Shown here: positions 43,167-52,505 of the stretch, piece after piece
Layout: every line of letters starts with the position of its first letter
Numbering within the stretch: position 1 is the stretch's first letter
Source of the DNA: Planctomycetaceae bacterium
Lineage (GTDB): Bacteria; Planctomycetota; Phycisphaerae; SM23-33
Assembly (NCBI GenBank): GCA_039680605.1
Contig: JBDKTA010000044.1
Span: 124,001 to 188,000 of the forward strand
Length of the DNA: 64,000 bases
Reading direction: 5' to 3'
Made by a program: the position numbers and the translations under genes
Notes under the pieces: model-generated
Told to the model about the DNA's origin: nothing
Database searches by the model: none
The model's input: the letters and a program-made list of their open reading frames with translations, nothing else

Positions 43167-44224
43167 ATTTGACCGACTATCTCGTGATCGACGATGTCCA
43201 ACTGCGGCGATTCGACGACATGTATGCCCGCTACCGGCGGCTGTACGACGACCCGGGCGGTTGTCAGCCGATGATTATCGTGAACACGCCCCTGCCGCCC
43301 CAGCCGACGTGGCAGCAGCGACTGGCCGATCCGCTGGTCATGCTGCAATCGGAGCTCGACGCGATTCGTCCGCACCTGGAACTCGGCGACGACCGCGTGC
43401 CCACGGTGCGGGTCCAGTTCGGCACGGCGCAGGTGGCGGCCGCTTTCGGCTGCCGCATGCACATCAACGAAGACAGCCCCCCTGCCGCGGGCACCAGCGT
43501 GATGTCGCGCGCCCAAGACGTGTACGACCTGGAGATTCCGCCTCTCGACGCCGGATGGTATGGCAAGCTGGCGCAGTGGACGGAGATCTGGAAGGCCAAC
43601 CTCCCGCCGGGCGTGCATATCCAGCACCCCGACATCCAGAGCGCCTTCAACTCGGCCCACCTGATCCGCGGCAACGACATCATGACGGACTTCTTCGACC
43701 ACCCGGCCGAGCTCGACCTGCTGCTGGACAAGGTGACCGACTTCATGCTGGCGATCACGCGGCACGTCAAGGCCGCCATCAGCGACGACCGGGACTGGTT
43801 CTTCGACTGGGGCTCGATGTGGAAAGGCGCCGCCCGCATCAGCAACTGCACGATGCAGTTGATCTCGCCGGAGCTGTACCGCCGCCACGTCCTGTCGCGA
43901 GACGTGCGATTCCTGGAGACCATCGGCGGCGGGCGAATGCACTACTGCGGGATCACCGGCGCGGTCATCGACGACTTCCTGGCCATCCCCGCACTGACGG
44001 GCCTGGACATCGACGTCGGGCGGCACGACTTCTTCGACCTCTGCGACCGCACGCCCCCGCAGGTGGTCCTGGTGACTTACTTCGACGGCAAGAGTCCCCA
44101 GATCGAACGCCTGCTCAGAGGCCAGTGGCCCCGGAAGCGGAACATCATTATGAGCACGTCGGCGCCGTCGGTAGACGAAGGCCGGCGCCTGCTGGAGAAG
44201 CTTCGCGATTCGATTCCCGGATGA
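43163..44224 (+). CDS. Uroporphyrinogen decarboxylase-like (methyltransferase-type) protein
   Basis: A 353-residue protein of the URO-D/MtaA-like superfamily. Most planctomycete members are not haem enzymes but putative corrinoid- or zinc-dependent methyltransferases. The TIM-barrel signature is seen in the C-terminal part with GGGRMHYCGITG (about 257-268), the usual metal-binding HxCG-like position (His-Tyr-Cys-Gly). No export signal is present. Its stop overlaps the ATG of the DUF362 gene by four bases, and the glycosidase gene follows two bases later, so all are probably co-translated. It could demethylate a methylated sugar or phenol taken up with the glycan. That is inference from family and context only. 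Confidence 0.72.
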   Translation: MNLTDYLVIDDVQLRRFDDMYARYRRLYDDPGGCQPMIIVNTPLPPQPTWQQRLADPLVMLQSELDAIRPHLELGDDRVPTVRVQFGTAQVAAAFGCRMHINEDSPPAAGTSVMSRAQDVYDLEIPPLDAGWYGKLAQWTEIWKANLPPGVHIQHPDIQSAFNSAHLIRGNDIMTDFFDHPAELDLLLDKVTDFMLAITRHVKAAISDDRDWFFDWGSMWKGAARISNCTMQLISPELYRRHVLSRDVRFLETIGGGRMHYCGITGAVIDDFLAIPALTGLDIDVGRHDFFDLCDRTPPQVVLVTYFDGKSPQIERLLRGQWPRKRNIIMSTSAPSVDEGRRLLEKLRDSIPG

Positions 44225-45267
44225 GCCCGCGGGTCTGGAGCAGTGGCGAAGCGGCAGGGCACGCCCAGCGCAGCCGCAACGTCATGACCAACACCGGCAT
44301 GGTGCATGGGGTCAAAGACACCATGGCGCACCTGATTTTCCTGGACGAGATCGCAGAGAAGGTTGTCGACTTCGGGCCCCAGGCCGGGGCAGTGCGTTAC
44401 ATGCCCGTGCCGGAGATCATGGAGCGGGCCGACGTCATCATCAACGTGCCCAAGGCCAAGACGCATTTTGTCGACCCGATCAGTTGTGCCTGCAAGAACT
44501 GGATCGGCGTGATGCCCATGAGCTTCCGCCTCTGGGCCCAGCGCGAGGTTGAACCCTACTACGCCGGAAACGCCTGGCTGCTCAAGAAGTTCCGCCCAAC
44601 GCTCAATGTCGTCGACGGCGCCTGGGCCGGCGAGGGACAAGGCCCCGGCGGAAACGACCCATTCTGGTGGGGATGGATCCTCGCCTCGACCGACCCGGTG
44701 GCCGTCGACGTGACCGTCGCGCGGCTGTTCGGGCTGGACCACACCAACATCCGAATGGCCAACGAGGCGGCGAAGATCGGAGCGGGCGTCTGCGACCCCG
44801 AGCAGATCGAATTGACCGGAGCGACGCTGGAGGAGGCCTTTCGCAAGGTCAAACCCGCCGATCCGAGCGTGCATCGCTTTCCGTGCAACGTGATCGTCGG
44901 CCGGCGCGGGGCGACGATCGAAGGCACACTGGGGCACTGGAAGACCATCGCCGACGGGTGGATGGGAGTGGGCCTGTGGAAGCTTTTCACGCTGCGGGGC
45001 ACGCCGACGTTCTTGTTCGGCGACGCGGACGACCCGGACTTCGAGCAGCACCTCAAGGACGGCCCGTACATCGTGCTCGACGATGCGGCACAGGACAAGT
45101 ACAAGTACGACCCGCGCGTGGCGTTCGTGCCCGGATCGCCCGTGCCCCAGTCCTACATGCAGAATGAAATGATCGAGGGCATGGGCTTCGGCGGCATCTA
45201 CCAGGCGGGTCTGGCCGTCGACAAGATGATCCAGCACGCGCGAGGCGTCCTGCAATCGAGGGGCTAG
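44221..45267 (+). CDS. DUF362 protein, probably N-terminally truncated
   Basis: A 348-residue DUF362 protein. Core motifs are present: IINVPKAKTHFVDP with SCACKNWIGVMP, NVVDGAWAGEGQGPGG, and STDPVAVDVTVARLFGLD. The usual N-terminal portion of about 80-100 residues, with its KPN-type segment, is absent: the protein opens near VMTNTGMVHGVKD. A ferredoxin-type CxxCxxC cluster, seen in some members, is also missing. The start is set by the ATGA overlap with the URO-D-like gene. The two genes may have been joined by a deletion that removed the DUF362 front. Family function is poorly known; some members carry Fe-S clusters and occur beside corrinoid methyltransferases. Confidence 0.7.
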   Translation: MSPRVWSSGEAAGHAQRSRNVMTNTGMVHGVKDTMAHLIFLDEIAEKVVDFGPQAGAVRYMPVPEIMERADVIINVPKAKTHFVDPISCACKNWIGVMPMSFRLWAQREVEPYYAGNAWLLKKFRPTLNVVDGAWAGEGQGPGGNDPFWWGWILASTDPVAVDVTVARLFGLDHTNIRMANEAAKIGAGVCDPEQIELTGATLEEAFRKVKPADPSVHRFPCNVIVGRRGATIEGTLGHWKTIADGWMGVGLWKLFTLRGTPTFLFGDADDPDFEQHLKDGPYIVLDDAAQDKYKYDPRVAFVPGSPVPQSYMQNEMIEGMGFGGIYQAGLAVDKMIQHARGVLQSRG

Positions 45268-45269
45268 CG

Positions 45270-47855
45270 ATGAGTCTGGAAGGCACGATCCTGGACTGGG
45301 TGGAAAAGATCAGCCGCAGATTCGACGATCTGGAGACGCACCATGCCGGTTCGGCCTCTCCGCACTACAACATCTCCGATGCCGTCACGACCAGTCAGCA
45401 GGACGGCATCTACTGCTATCATGTTCCCGACAACCATCTCGGACACGGGGCCTCCTTCGGCAACGGGTCAGTCTGGGCCCTGACCAAGGGCAACGGCGAC
45501 ATGCTCAGTTTGACCAGCACCCTCACGTCGCTGCAGCTCCTGGGTGGCATGAGCATCGGATACCTGCTGCCGTTCACCGACCTGTCGGTGCTCGGCCGCA
45601 GCGGTCGGCGCTCGGGGGGGCGACGCCAATTGACAGCCACGATTTCCTATGCCACGGGCAAGCTCCATCTTCATCCGGCTCTTCAGCAACGGGAGTTTGT
45701 CATCGGGGACGGTCTGCAGGTGCTGCATTCATTCTTTGTGCCCCGGACGGGTCTGGACGATCCGGCGGTGGCCTGTACGACGGTTTGCCTTCATAATGCC
45801 ACGGACCATCCGATCCGCATCAACGTGGTGGGGTGTCTGGACCTGCGCGGCCAGACCCAGGGCGACCTGGCGGCCACCTATGACCGTGGCAGCGGGGTGC
45901 TGCTGGCATGGAATCAGTCCCAACCTGAATACGTGCGTTATTTCGGCGCCTCGGAGCGGCCGGATCATTACCTGGCGACCTGCGATGAAGAACAAGCCTT
46001 CTCGCCCAGCCAGCCCCTGGGCGACGGTACGGAGGAGACCGGCGATCTGACCGGCGCGCTTCAGTTCGACTTTCTGCTGCTGCCTTCCCGCCGCAAGAAG
46101 ATCCGCCTGTACGCCGGTTTCAGTCTGGAAGGCCGATCCGCTGCCCTAAAGGCCTTCCGCGCCCTTAGAAAGAAAAACGCCCTTCTCCGTGACACGATTG
46201 AGCACTGTCGAGATCAGATCGCCATAAGCGACCTCAAGATTCCCAGCGACATGTTGACCCAGGGCATGCAGTGGGCCAAAGCCAACATGCTCCGTCCGCT
46301 GGCGCGCTATCCCAAAGGCAACGCCTTCACCAACGACCCCGGACACAGTTCGCACGTCGTGGGGCGGGATGCGGCCTGGTACGTCCACGGCTGCGATTTT
46401 GTGCGTCCCGAGGCCGCTTGCGGACTCCTGACCCTGCTGGCCAACCATCAGCGCGGCGACGGGCTGATCCCGGAGTTCGTCGACGCCGTCAGCGGCGATG
46501 CGGAATACTGGGATTTCAACATCAACGACAACACGCCGCTGTTCGTGACGGCTGTCGACCATCACTGGTCCGTGACGCGGCATCGGCGGTGCCTGGACGA
46601 GTTGTACGCCCCCGCGCGCAAGGCCGCCGAGCTGATCCTGTCCCAGCGAAACGACGACGGACTGGTCTTCTGCACCGCCCGCGGTATCGGAGCCAAGGGC
46701 ATCTGCGGGTGGCGAAACGTGCTTGAGCACGATCAGATCAACGGCGCGGTGACCGAGGTCAACGCCGAGTGCTATGACGCCCTGCGGTGCGCGGCCGACC
46801 TCTGTCGCGCCAAAGGCGAAGCGTCTGACGCGTCGCGATACGATGACGAAGCCTCGCGATTGCGAGATCGCATCAACGACAAACTCGTCGACCCGCGAAC
46901 TCACCTGTACATCCGCAACATCGACATTGACGGGCGCCGGTTCACCCAGCCCACGGTGGAGATGGTCTTTCCGCTGCTGTTCCACGTGGCGACGCCGGAC
47001 GTTCGGGAAGCCGTCATCACCCGCCTGTTCTCGCCGGACTTCATGTCCGACCACGGGCTGCGAGCCTTGCCCTCCAACAGCCCCCGATGGGATCCTTCAG
47101 GGCAGTCCGGTTGCCTGGGCGGGGTCTGGCCCGGCGCCACCTGGTGGTTTGCCATGGGGTGCCTGGGCATGCACAACCGCATCATGGGCGACTCGCTCGA
47201 GCGCGCGTACCGGTACATCGTCCAGGACCCCAAGACCTACAACACCGTGCCCGGGCAGTTCAACGAGTGGTGCGACGGGCAGACCCTCGTCAATCGAGGC
47301 ATGCCCCTGTCCCCCTGGGCGCCGCCCAGATTCATCTGGGCCGCCCTGGAAGGCCTGGCCGGAGTGGAAATCAAAAAGGAGCAATTCACCGTCAACCCCA
47401 GGATCCCGGGCCAGTGGTCCTGGATGCAGGTAGACAACCTGGCCTTTCGCGGACGCCGACATTCGTTCTTCGTCACGCGCCAGAAGGACGGCTTGCACCT
47501 GTACACCTGCAGCGACATCAAGTCCCACTTCCCGGTTCATCGCTATCGCAAGTGCCTGCGCAGCAGCGTCGAGCCCTTGACCGGCGGCATGACAGCGGCC
47601 GTCTTTGAGCGACCGGACGAATCCATCCTCCTGTTCGCCAGCTCGCGCCATCGCATGCTGGTGGGACCGTTGTTGGCGCACGACGCTATCCGTCGCCATG
47701 CCACCTATCACGTCTGGCGACTGGACAGCATGCAGCGCGATTGGGATGACCTGGGCAAGATCCGAGGCCGCGATCTCCAAAGAATCGCCGTCCGCATTGA
47801 ACCGCAGGGATACGCGCTCTACAGGTTCCGTCCAGTCCGGTCCGGAGAGGGTTAG
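45270..47855 (+). CDS. Six-hairpin glycosidase-like protein
   Basis: An 861-residue protein without a signal peptide. The N-terminal beta-sandwich (about 30-310) is followed by an (alpha/alpha)6 barrel (about 330-700). The barrel includes VVGRDAAWYVHGCDFVRPEA, EYWDFNINDNTPLFVTAVDH and QINGAVTEVNAECYDALRCA, with EWCDGQT near the end. This is the layout of GH94, GH63/GH37 and glycogen-debranching-like hydrolases or phosphorylases. Catalytic acid candidates are Asp or Glu in GRDAAW and EVNAEC, but the exact family is unclear. It comes directly after the DUF362 gene with a two-base gap, in one transcript with the URO-D-like gene. It probably processes the intracellular oligosaccharide of this locus. 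Confidence 0.75.
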   Translation: MSLEGTILDWVEKISRRFDDLETHHAGSASPHYNISDAVTTSQQDGIYCYHVPDNHLGHGASFGNGSVWALTKGNGDMLSLTSTLTSLQLLGGMSIGYLLPFTDLSVLGRSGRRSGGRRQLTATISYATGKLHLHPALQQREFVIGDGLQVLHSFFVPRTGLDDPAVACTTVCLHNATDHPIRINVVGCLDLRGQTQGDLAATYDRGSGVLLAWNQSQPEYVRYFGASERPDHYLATCDEEQAFSPSQPLGDGTEETGDLTGALQFDFLLLPSRRKKIRLYAGFSLEGRSAALKAFRALRKKNALLRDTIEHCRDQIAISDLKIPSDMLTQGMQWAKANMLRPLARYPKGNAFTNDPGHSSHVVGRDAAWYVHGCDFVRPEAACGLLTLLANHQRGDGLIPEFVDAVSGDAEYWDFNINDNTPLFVTAVDHHWSVTRHRRCLDELYAPARKAAELILSQRNDDGLVFCTARGIGAKGICGWRNVLEHDQINGAVTEVNAECYDALRCAADLCRAKGEASDASRYDDEASRLRDRINDKLVDPRTHLYIRNIDIDGRRFTQPTVEMVFPLLFHVATPDVREAVITRLFSPDFMSDHGLRALPSNSPRWDPSGQSGCLGGVWPGATWWFAMGCLGMHNRIMGDSLERAYRYIVQDPKTYNTVPGQFNEWCDGQTLVNRGMPLSPWAPPRFIWAALEGLAGVEIKKEQFTVNPRIPGQWSWMQVDNLAFRGRRHSFFVTRQKDGLHLYTCSDIKSHFPVHRYRKCLRSSVEPLTGGMTAAVFERPDESILLFASSRHRMLVGPLLAHDAIRRHATYHVWRLDSMQRDWDDLGKIRGRDLQRIAVRIEPQGYALYRFRPVRSGEG

Positions 47856-47928
47856 CGCGGATATCTCACCGCCGTGTCGCGGAGATCACAGACTTACAGC
47901 GTGTTGTGGAAATGTATTGCGAATCTAA

Positions 47929-48019
47929 CGGAGAGGTCGGGATTCGAACCCGAGGTACGGGCATGACCCCGTACAACGGTTTAGCAAACCGTCGCTTTCA
48001 GCCACTCAGCCACCTCTCC
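47929..48019 (-). tRNA. tRNA-Ser(GCT)
   Basis: On the minus strand the acceptor arms GGAGAGG and CCTCTCC pair fully. The anticodon stem-loop is CGGTTTGCTAAACCG with anticodon GCT, reading AGC/AGU. A long variable arm (GTACGGG...CCCGTAC) and the T-loop GGTTCGAATCC confirm a class II serine tRNA of about 91 bases with discriminator G. CCA is not encoded. Confidence 0.96.
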
Positions 48020-48181
48020 AGCATGTCAGACGCTGATGAATCGGGCGGCTGACGGTACCATTCTATGGCAATGGATCACCCCGGTCAATCATGAACCTGT
48101 TTATAGCGTTGTATCCGCCGGGTATTGCTGGTACACTTCCGCCTTCAGAATCCTCCAGAACAAGAAACTCAAGCGTCCCCC

Positions 48182-49504
48182 ATGCCATTCAAGACCCTAG
48201 ACCTCATCCAACCGCTGCTGCTGGCTGTCGAATCCGAAGGCTACACGATCGCCACCGAGATCCAGAAGGAAGCCATCCCCTACGTCCTGAAAGGGCGCGA
48301 CCTGTTGGGCTGCGCCCAGACCGGGACGGGCAAGACAGCGGCTTTCGCTTTGCCCATCCTTCAGCGGTTGCACTCGCACCGGCCGGCCGACAGTGGCGGT
48401 CAGCGGCGCCCCGTCCGGGCGCTGGTGCTGACGCCGACGCGTGAGCTGGCGGCCCAGATCGGCGAGAGCTTCCGCGCGTACGGCAAGAACCTCTCGCTGC
48501 GCCACACGGTGGTCTTCGGCGGCGTCAAGCAAGGCCCGCAGACCACGGCGCTGCATCGCGGAGTGGATATTCTTGTGGCCACGCCCGGGCGGCTGCTGGA
48601 CCTGCTCAATCAGCGCGTGCTGACGCTCAAGGGCGTCGAGATCCTCGTGCTCGACGAGGCCGACCGCATGCTGGACATGGGGTTCATCCACGACATCCGC
48701 CGCGTGATCGCACAGATCCCCGCCAAGCGCCAGACGCTGATGTTTTCGGCCACCATGCCCCGCGAGATTCGCGACCTGGCTAACACGCTGTTGAGCGACC
48801 CGGTCCACGTGAAGGTGGCCGCCGAGTCGCCGGCTGCAGACACCGTCGAGCAGGCGATCTACTTCGTCGAGACGCGGACCAAGATCGCCCTGCTGGAGCA
48901 CCTGCTGCGCGACGCGGCAATCTCCCGCGCGCTGGTGTTCACGCGCACCAAGCACGGGGCCGATAAGGTCGTGCGGAAACTCACGCGCGGCGAAATCGCC
49001 GCCGAGGCGATCCACTCCAACAAGTCTCAGGGCGCCCGCCTGCGGGCGCTGGCGAACTTCAAGGCCGGCAAGACTCGCGTGCTGGTGGCCAGCGATATCG
49101 CCGCCCGCGGGCTGGACGTCGACGACATCTCGCACGTGTTCAACTACGACCTGCCCAACGTCGCCGAGACGTACGTACACCGCATCGGCCGCACCGGTCG
49201 CGCGGGCGCCCGCGGCAAGGCGATCTCGTTCTGCAGCGAGGAACAGCGCGACGACCTGGTCGAGATCGAGCGCCTGGTGGGGCGGCGCCTCCCCGTGCTC
49301 CAGCATGCCATCAAGGCCCCGCCCGCCGAACCGCGCGTCGGCGGCGACTCTCATGAGCAGAGCGCTCACGTGCGGCGCGAGCGGCCTGCGGTTAAGGAAT
49401 CCACCCCCGCGGCCAAAGGTTCCCCCGAGCAGCAGCGCAGCGCCTTCTGGCGCAGCCGCCAGCGCCGCCCCAGCGGCGCCAGTCGCCGGCGCAGAGGGCG
49501 GTAG
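48182..49504 (+). CDS. DEAD-box RNA helicase (RhlE-like)
   Basis: A 440-residue ATP-dependent RNA helicase. The Q motif (Phe3 and Gln28), Walker A AQTGTGKT (45-52), DEAD (158-161) and SAT (189-191) are intact. The second domain carries VATPGR, ARGLDV and [10 protein letters not shown]. The basic tail (about 380-440; [16 protein letters not shown]) probably binds RNA. The length and the arrangement resemble RhlE. It acts in the cytoplasm on ribosomal or mRNA structures. I use the ATG at 48182 because helicase homology begins there; a frame 57 bases longer adds nothing. It stands between a tRNA and kdsB without close operon partners. Confidence 0.92.
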   Translation: MPFKTLDLIQPLLLAVESEGYTIATEIQKEAIPYVLKGRDLLGCAQTGTGKTAAFALPILQRLHSHRPADSGGQRRPVRALVLTPTRELAAQIGESFRAYGKNLSLRHTVVFGGVKQGPQTTALHRGVDILVATPGRLLDLLNQRVLTLKGVEILVLDEADRMLDMGFIHDIRRVIAQIPAKRQTLMFSATMPREIRDLANTLLSDPVHVKVAAESPAADTVEQAIYFVETRTKIALLEHLLRDAAISRALVFTRTKHGADKVVRKLTRGEIAAEAIHSNKSQGARLRALANFKAGKTRVLVASDIAARGLDVDDISHVFNYDLPNVAETYVHRIGRTGRAGARGKAISFCSEEQRDDLVEIERLVGRRLPVLQHAIKAPPAEPRVGGDSHEQSAHVRRERPAVKESTPAAKGSPEQQRSAFWRSRQRRPSGASRRRRGR

Positions 49505-49800
49505 AGGCTGGAATGATGGAATAATGGAATAATGGGTGGCATGGCGACACGCATTTTGTTTTTGGCGGGTCGTCATGAGGGAACGTGAAACGGCGCGTCG
49601 TTTTGTTAGCGGCGGAGCTTGCTCCGCGCGGTTGTTTCCCTGATCCGTAGGCTGATGTGCGCAGGCAGATCGCGCGGCAAAACGCGCGGGGCAAGCCCCG
49701 CCGCTAACGGGAAAACGCCGCCATCAATCCATCCATCCATCCATCCATCCATCCATTCATCCATTCCTTCTTCCGCCCGTTCCGCGTAGAATCTGCGTCC
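49505..49800. repeat. Repeat-filled intergenic region upstream of kdsB
   Basis: This 296-base gap holds no gene. A GTTAGCGGCGG arm (49605-49625) pairs with an inverted copy (49688-49708). Between them, GCGCGGTTGTTTCCCTGA matches the element at 11339-11392. Tandem CCAT/ATCC repeats fill about 49731-49768. A degenerate AATGATGG run lies just after the helicase stop. Confidence 0.75.
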
Positions 49801-50538
49801 ATGAACACCGCCATCGCCATCATTCCGGCGCGCTACGCCTCCACGCGCCTGCCGGGCAAGCCTCTGCTCGCCCAGACGGGCAAGATCCTCATCCAGCACG
49901 TCGTCGAGGCCGTCGGCCTGGCAAAGCGAATTGCGCGGATCGTCGTGGCTACGGATGACGATCGGATTCTTGCCGCCGTGCGCGGTTTCGGCGCCGAGGC
50001 CGTCATGACCAGCCCCGACTGCCCCAGCGGGACCGACCGCCTCGCCCAGGCCGCCCGGACGCTGAATCTGGGCGACGACCAGATCGTCATCAACGTTCAG
50101 GGCGACGAACCGGACATGCCGGCCGACTGCATCGACCGCCTGGTAGAACTGCTGGAGCAGTCAGACGCCCCGATGGCCACGTTGACAACGCCCATGACCG
50201 TCGCGGCGGCGGAAGATCCCAATCGCGTCAAGGCCGTGCTGGCTGGCGACGGGCGGGCGATGTATTTCTCGCGGGCAAAGATTCCCTTCGACCGTGACAA
50301 GAAAGGCGGCGTGAATTACCTGCTGCACCTGGGCATCTACGGATACCGCGTAGGGTTCCTCAAGCAGTTCGCCCAATTGGCTCCGACGCCGGCCGAGCAG
50401 GCGGAGAAACTCGAGCAGCTCCGTGCCCTCGAGCACGGGTTCGCGATCATTGCGGCCGTCGTCGACTACCACGGCAGCGGCATCGACACGCCGGAAGACT
50501 ACGCGGCGTTCGTGGCACGGGTTCGGGGAAAGAGTTGA
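49801..50538 (+). CDS. kdsB: 3-deoxy-manno-octulosonate cytidylyltransferase
   Basis: A 245-residue enzyme of standard length that activates Kdo with CTP to CMP-Kdo for lipopolysaccharide inner-core synthesis. The N-terminal nucleotide signature IIPARYASTRLPGKPL is intact, followed by INVQGDEP and the SRAKIPFDRD loop; LEQLRALEHG is the usual C-terminal motif. It is cytoplasmic and has no signal peptide. It is followed by pyrG, which makes its CTP substrate; a repeat-containing gap of 236 bases lies between them. Its presence supports a Kdo-containing outer membrane. Confidence 0.95.
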   Translation: MNTAIAIIPARYASTRLPGKPLLAQTGKILIQHVVEAVGLAKRIARIVVATDDDRILAAVRGFGAEAVMTSPDCPSGTDRLAQAARTLNLGDDQIVINVQGDEPDMPADCIDRLVELLEQSDAPMATLTTPMTVAAAEDPNRVKAVLAGDGRAMYFSRAKIPFDRDKKGGVNYLLHLGIYGYRVGFLKQFAQLAPTPAEQAEKLEQLRALEHGFAIIAAVVDYHGSGIDTPEDYAAFVARVRGKS

Positions 50539-50570
50539 CGTCCACGAATGTCACGAATGACACGAATGGG
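50532..50570 (+). repeat. CACGAATGN tandem triplet repeat, copy 2
   Basis: The same block as at 11281-11318: lead-in GAGTTGACGTC and three CACGAATGN units, overlapping the kdsB stop codon. The two copies differ by one base of insertion. Confidence 0.8.
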
Positions 50571-50586
50571 GGAAAGCAAGACGGGA

Positions 50587-50693
50587 AGAATGGACGGACG
50601 GAACAAGGAATAATGGAATAATGGAATGATGGAATATTGCTTGGTGGTTCGCTTCCATCCGTTCTTCCATCCTTCCAGTCTTCCATCATTCCG
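50587..50693. repeat. Degenerate GGAAT/GGAC simple repeats between kdsB and pyrG
   Basis: The plus-strand sequence runs from GAATGGACGGACGG through several AATGATGG/AATAATGG units into CCATCCGTTCTTCCATCC-type repeats. The two halves are partly self-complementary. No gene is visible in the 236-base gap; the pyrG promoter must lie within or beside the repeat. Confidence 0.6.
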
Positions 50694-50774
50694 TTTCTTT
50701 TTTCCCCATCGCGGACGTAACGTTTTTTTCCTGAGCCTTGCCTTGGCGGGCGCGCTGCTGTAAAGTCCGGTTCC

Positions 50775-52502
50775 ATGAGCGACGCCATGGATTTGCTGCG
50801 GTCTGTCAAGGATCGCACCGACGAAACGGAATTCTACACGCCTTTGCCCGACGGCTACCGGTTGGGCTCTACCAAGTACGTAGCCGTCTTTGGCACGGTC
50901 ATGAGCGGTCTGGGCAAGGGGATCTTCTCCTCCTCGCTGGCCAAGCTGCTCAAGGACAAGGGCCTGTCGGTCGCCCCGATCAAGCTGGAAGGCTACCTCA
51001 ATATCGACTCGGGCACGCTGAATCCGTATCGCCATGGCGAGGTCTTCGTGCTGGACGACGGCATGGAAACCGACATGGACCTGGGCACCTACGAGCGCAT
51101 GCTCGACCAGAACCTCACCCGCGCCAACTTCGCCACCAGCGGGCAGATTTTCCGGGCCGTGCTCGACAAGGAACGCGCCGGCAGCTATCTCGGTCGCGAC
51201 GTGCAGATGATCCCCCACGTCACCGGCGAGGTGAAGCTGCGCCTGCGGGAGCTGGCGCTGGCGAGCAAGGCTGACGTGATCTTCGTTGAAGTCGGCGGCA
51301 CCGTCGGCGATATCGAGAACGCGTTCTTCATCGAGGCCCTGCGCGAGCTGAGCTACGAGGAAGGCGAGGGCTCGGTGCTGTTCGTGGCCCTGACGTACGT
51401 GCTGAGCCCGCCGGCGCTGGGCGAGCAGAAGTCCAAGGCCGCCCAGTTGGGCATCAAGCGCCTGATGGAATACGGCATCCACCCCGACATCATCGCCTGC
51501 CGGGCCGAGCAGCCCGTCGTCGACAAGGTGCGCCAGAAGATTTCCGTCTACACTAACGTGCCGATGCGGCGCGTCTTCTCGATGCACGATCTCAAGAGCA
51601 TCTACCTGCTGCCCGAGACCATGCGCGAGGCGGGCATTGACAGCGAGGTGGTGCAGCTTCTGAGCCTGGGCGGAAAGGTCAACTCGATGGCCGATGCCCG
51701 GGCGGCCCAGAAGTGGCACGCGTTCTGTTCGGAGTTGGAGAACCCGCGCCACAAGGCCACCATCGGAATCACGGGCAAGTACACCGCCCTGCGCGACAGC
51801 TATGCCAGCATTCTCAAGGCCCTGGAGCATTCGGGCGTGGCCAACTCGGCCCAAATCGACATCAAGTGGATCGACACCACCGACATTACGGATGACAACG
51901 TCGCGGCCGCCCTGGCCGACGTCGACGGCATCATCGTTCCCGGCGGCTTCGGCGTGCGAGGCACCAGCGGCAAGATCGCCTGCGTGAAACACGTCCGCGA
52001 GAACCGCATACCGTACCTGGGCATCTGCCTGGGGTTCCAGATGGCCGTGATCGAATACGCCCGCAACGTCTGCGGCCTGGATGGGGCCGACAGTTCCGAG
52101 ATCGACCCCCAGTGCAAGCACGCGGTGATCGACATCCTGCCCGACCAGAAGAAGATCGAAGGCCTCGGCGGCAACATGCGCCTGGGCGGCCAGGACGTCG
52201 AGATCGCCCCCGGCACCATCGCCGCCGGGCTCTACGACAACGCCAAACGCATCCGCCAGCGATTCCGCCACCGCTACGAAGTCGATCCCAAGTACATCGA
52301 TCAGATCGAGGCTGCCGGGCTCAAGTTTACCGGCCGACACGGTCTGCACCCGATCATGCAGATCCTCGAACTGCCCCGCGACGTCCACCCGTACTTCGTG
52401 GCCGCCCAGTTCCACCCCGAGCTGACCAGCCGCCCCCTGCACCCCCAGCCGATGTTCGTAGGTCTGGTGGCGGCCGCACTGCAGCGGCGGCAGAAGGCAT
52501 AG
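50775..52502 (+). CDS. pyrG: CTP synthase
   Basis: A 575-residue enzyme converting UTP to CTP with glutamine. The amidoligase domain (about 33-300) begins with KYVAVFGTVMSGLGKGIFSSS and carries IKLEGYLNIDSGT and EVGGTVGDIE. The class I glutaminase domain follows, with the nucleophile Cys418 in YLGICLGFQMAV and the C-terminal His-x-Glu (FHPEL). It is about 25-40 residues longer than usual, mostly at the N-terminus (residues 1-32). GTVMSGLGKG replaces the more common GGVVSSLGKG, with the P-loop glycines intact. It should act as a cytoplasmic tetramer. Confidence 0.95.
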   Translation: MSDAMDLLRSVKDRTDETEFYTPLPDGYRLGSTKYVAVFGTVMSGLGKGIFSSSLAKLLKDKGLSVAPIKLEGYLNIDSGTLNPYRHGEVFVLDDGMETDMDLGTYERMLDQNLTRANFATSGQIFRAVLDKERAGSYLGRDVQMIPHVTGEVKLRLRELALASKADVIFVEVGGTVGDIENAFFIEALRELSYEEGEGSVLFVALTYVLSPPALGEQKSKAAQLGIKRLMEYGIHPDIIACRAEQPVVDKVRQKISVYTNVPMRRVFSMHDLKSIYLLPETMREAGIDSEVVQLLSLGGKVNSMADARAAQKWHAFCSELENPRHKATIGITGKYTALRDSYASILKALEHSGVANSAQIDIKWIDTTDITDDNVAAALADVDGIIVPGGFGVRGTSGKIACVKHVRENRIPYLGICLGFQMAVIEYARNVCGLDGADSSEIDPQCKHAVIDILPDQKKIEGLGGNMRLGGQDVEIAPGTIAAGLYDNAKRIRQRFRHRYEVDPKYIDQIEAAGLKFTGRHGLHPIMQILELPRDVHPYFVAAQFHPELTSRPLHPQPMFVGLVAAALQRRQKA

Positions 52503-52505
52503 CGC

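Noticed and set aside
43261-44220. Open frame upstream of and in frame with the DUF362 gene
   Set aside because: It overlaps the URO-D-like gene in another frame and is Arg/Pro/Ala-rich shadow sequence. The DUF362 gene starts at the ATGA overlap at 44221.
49731-49768. Regular CCAT repeats as a possible CRISPR array
   Set aside because: The units are four bases with no spacers, and no cas gene is in the window. It is simple-sequence DNA.
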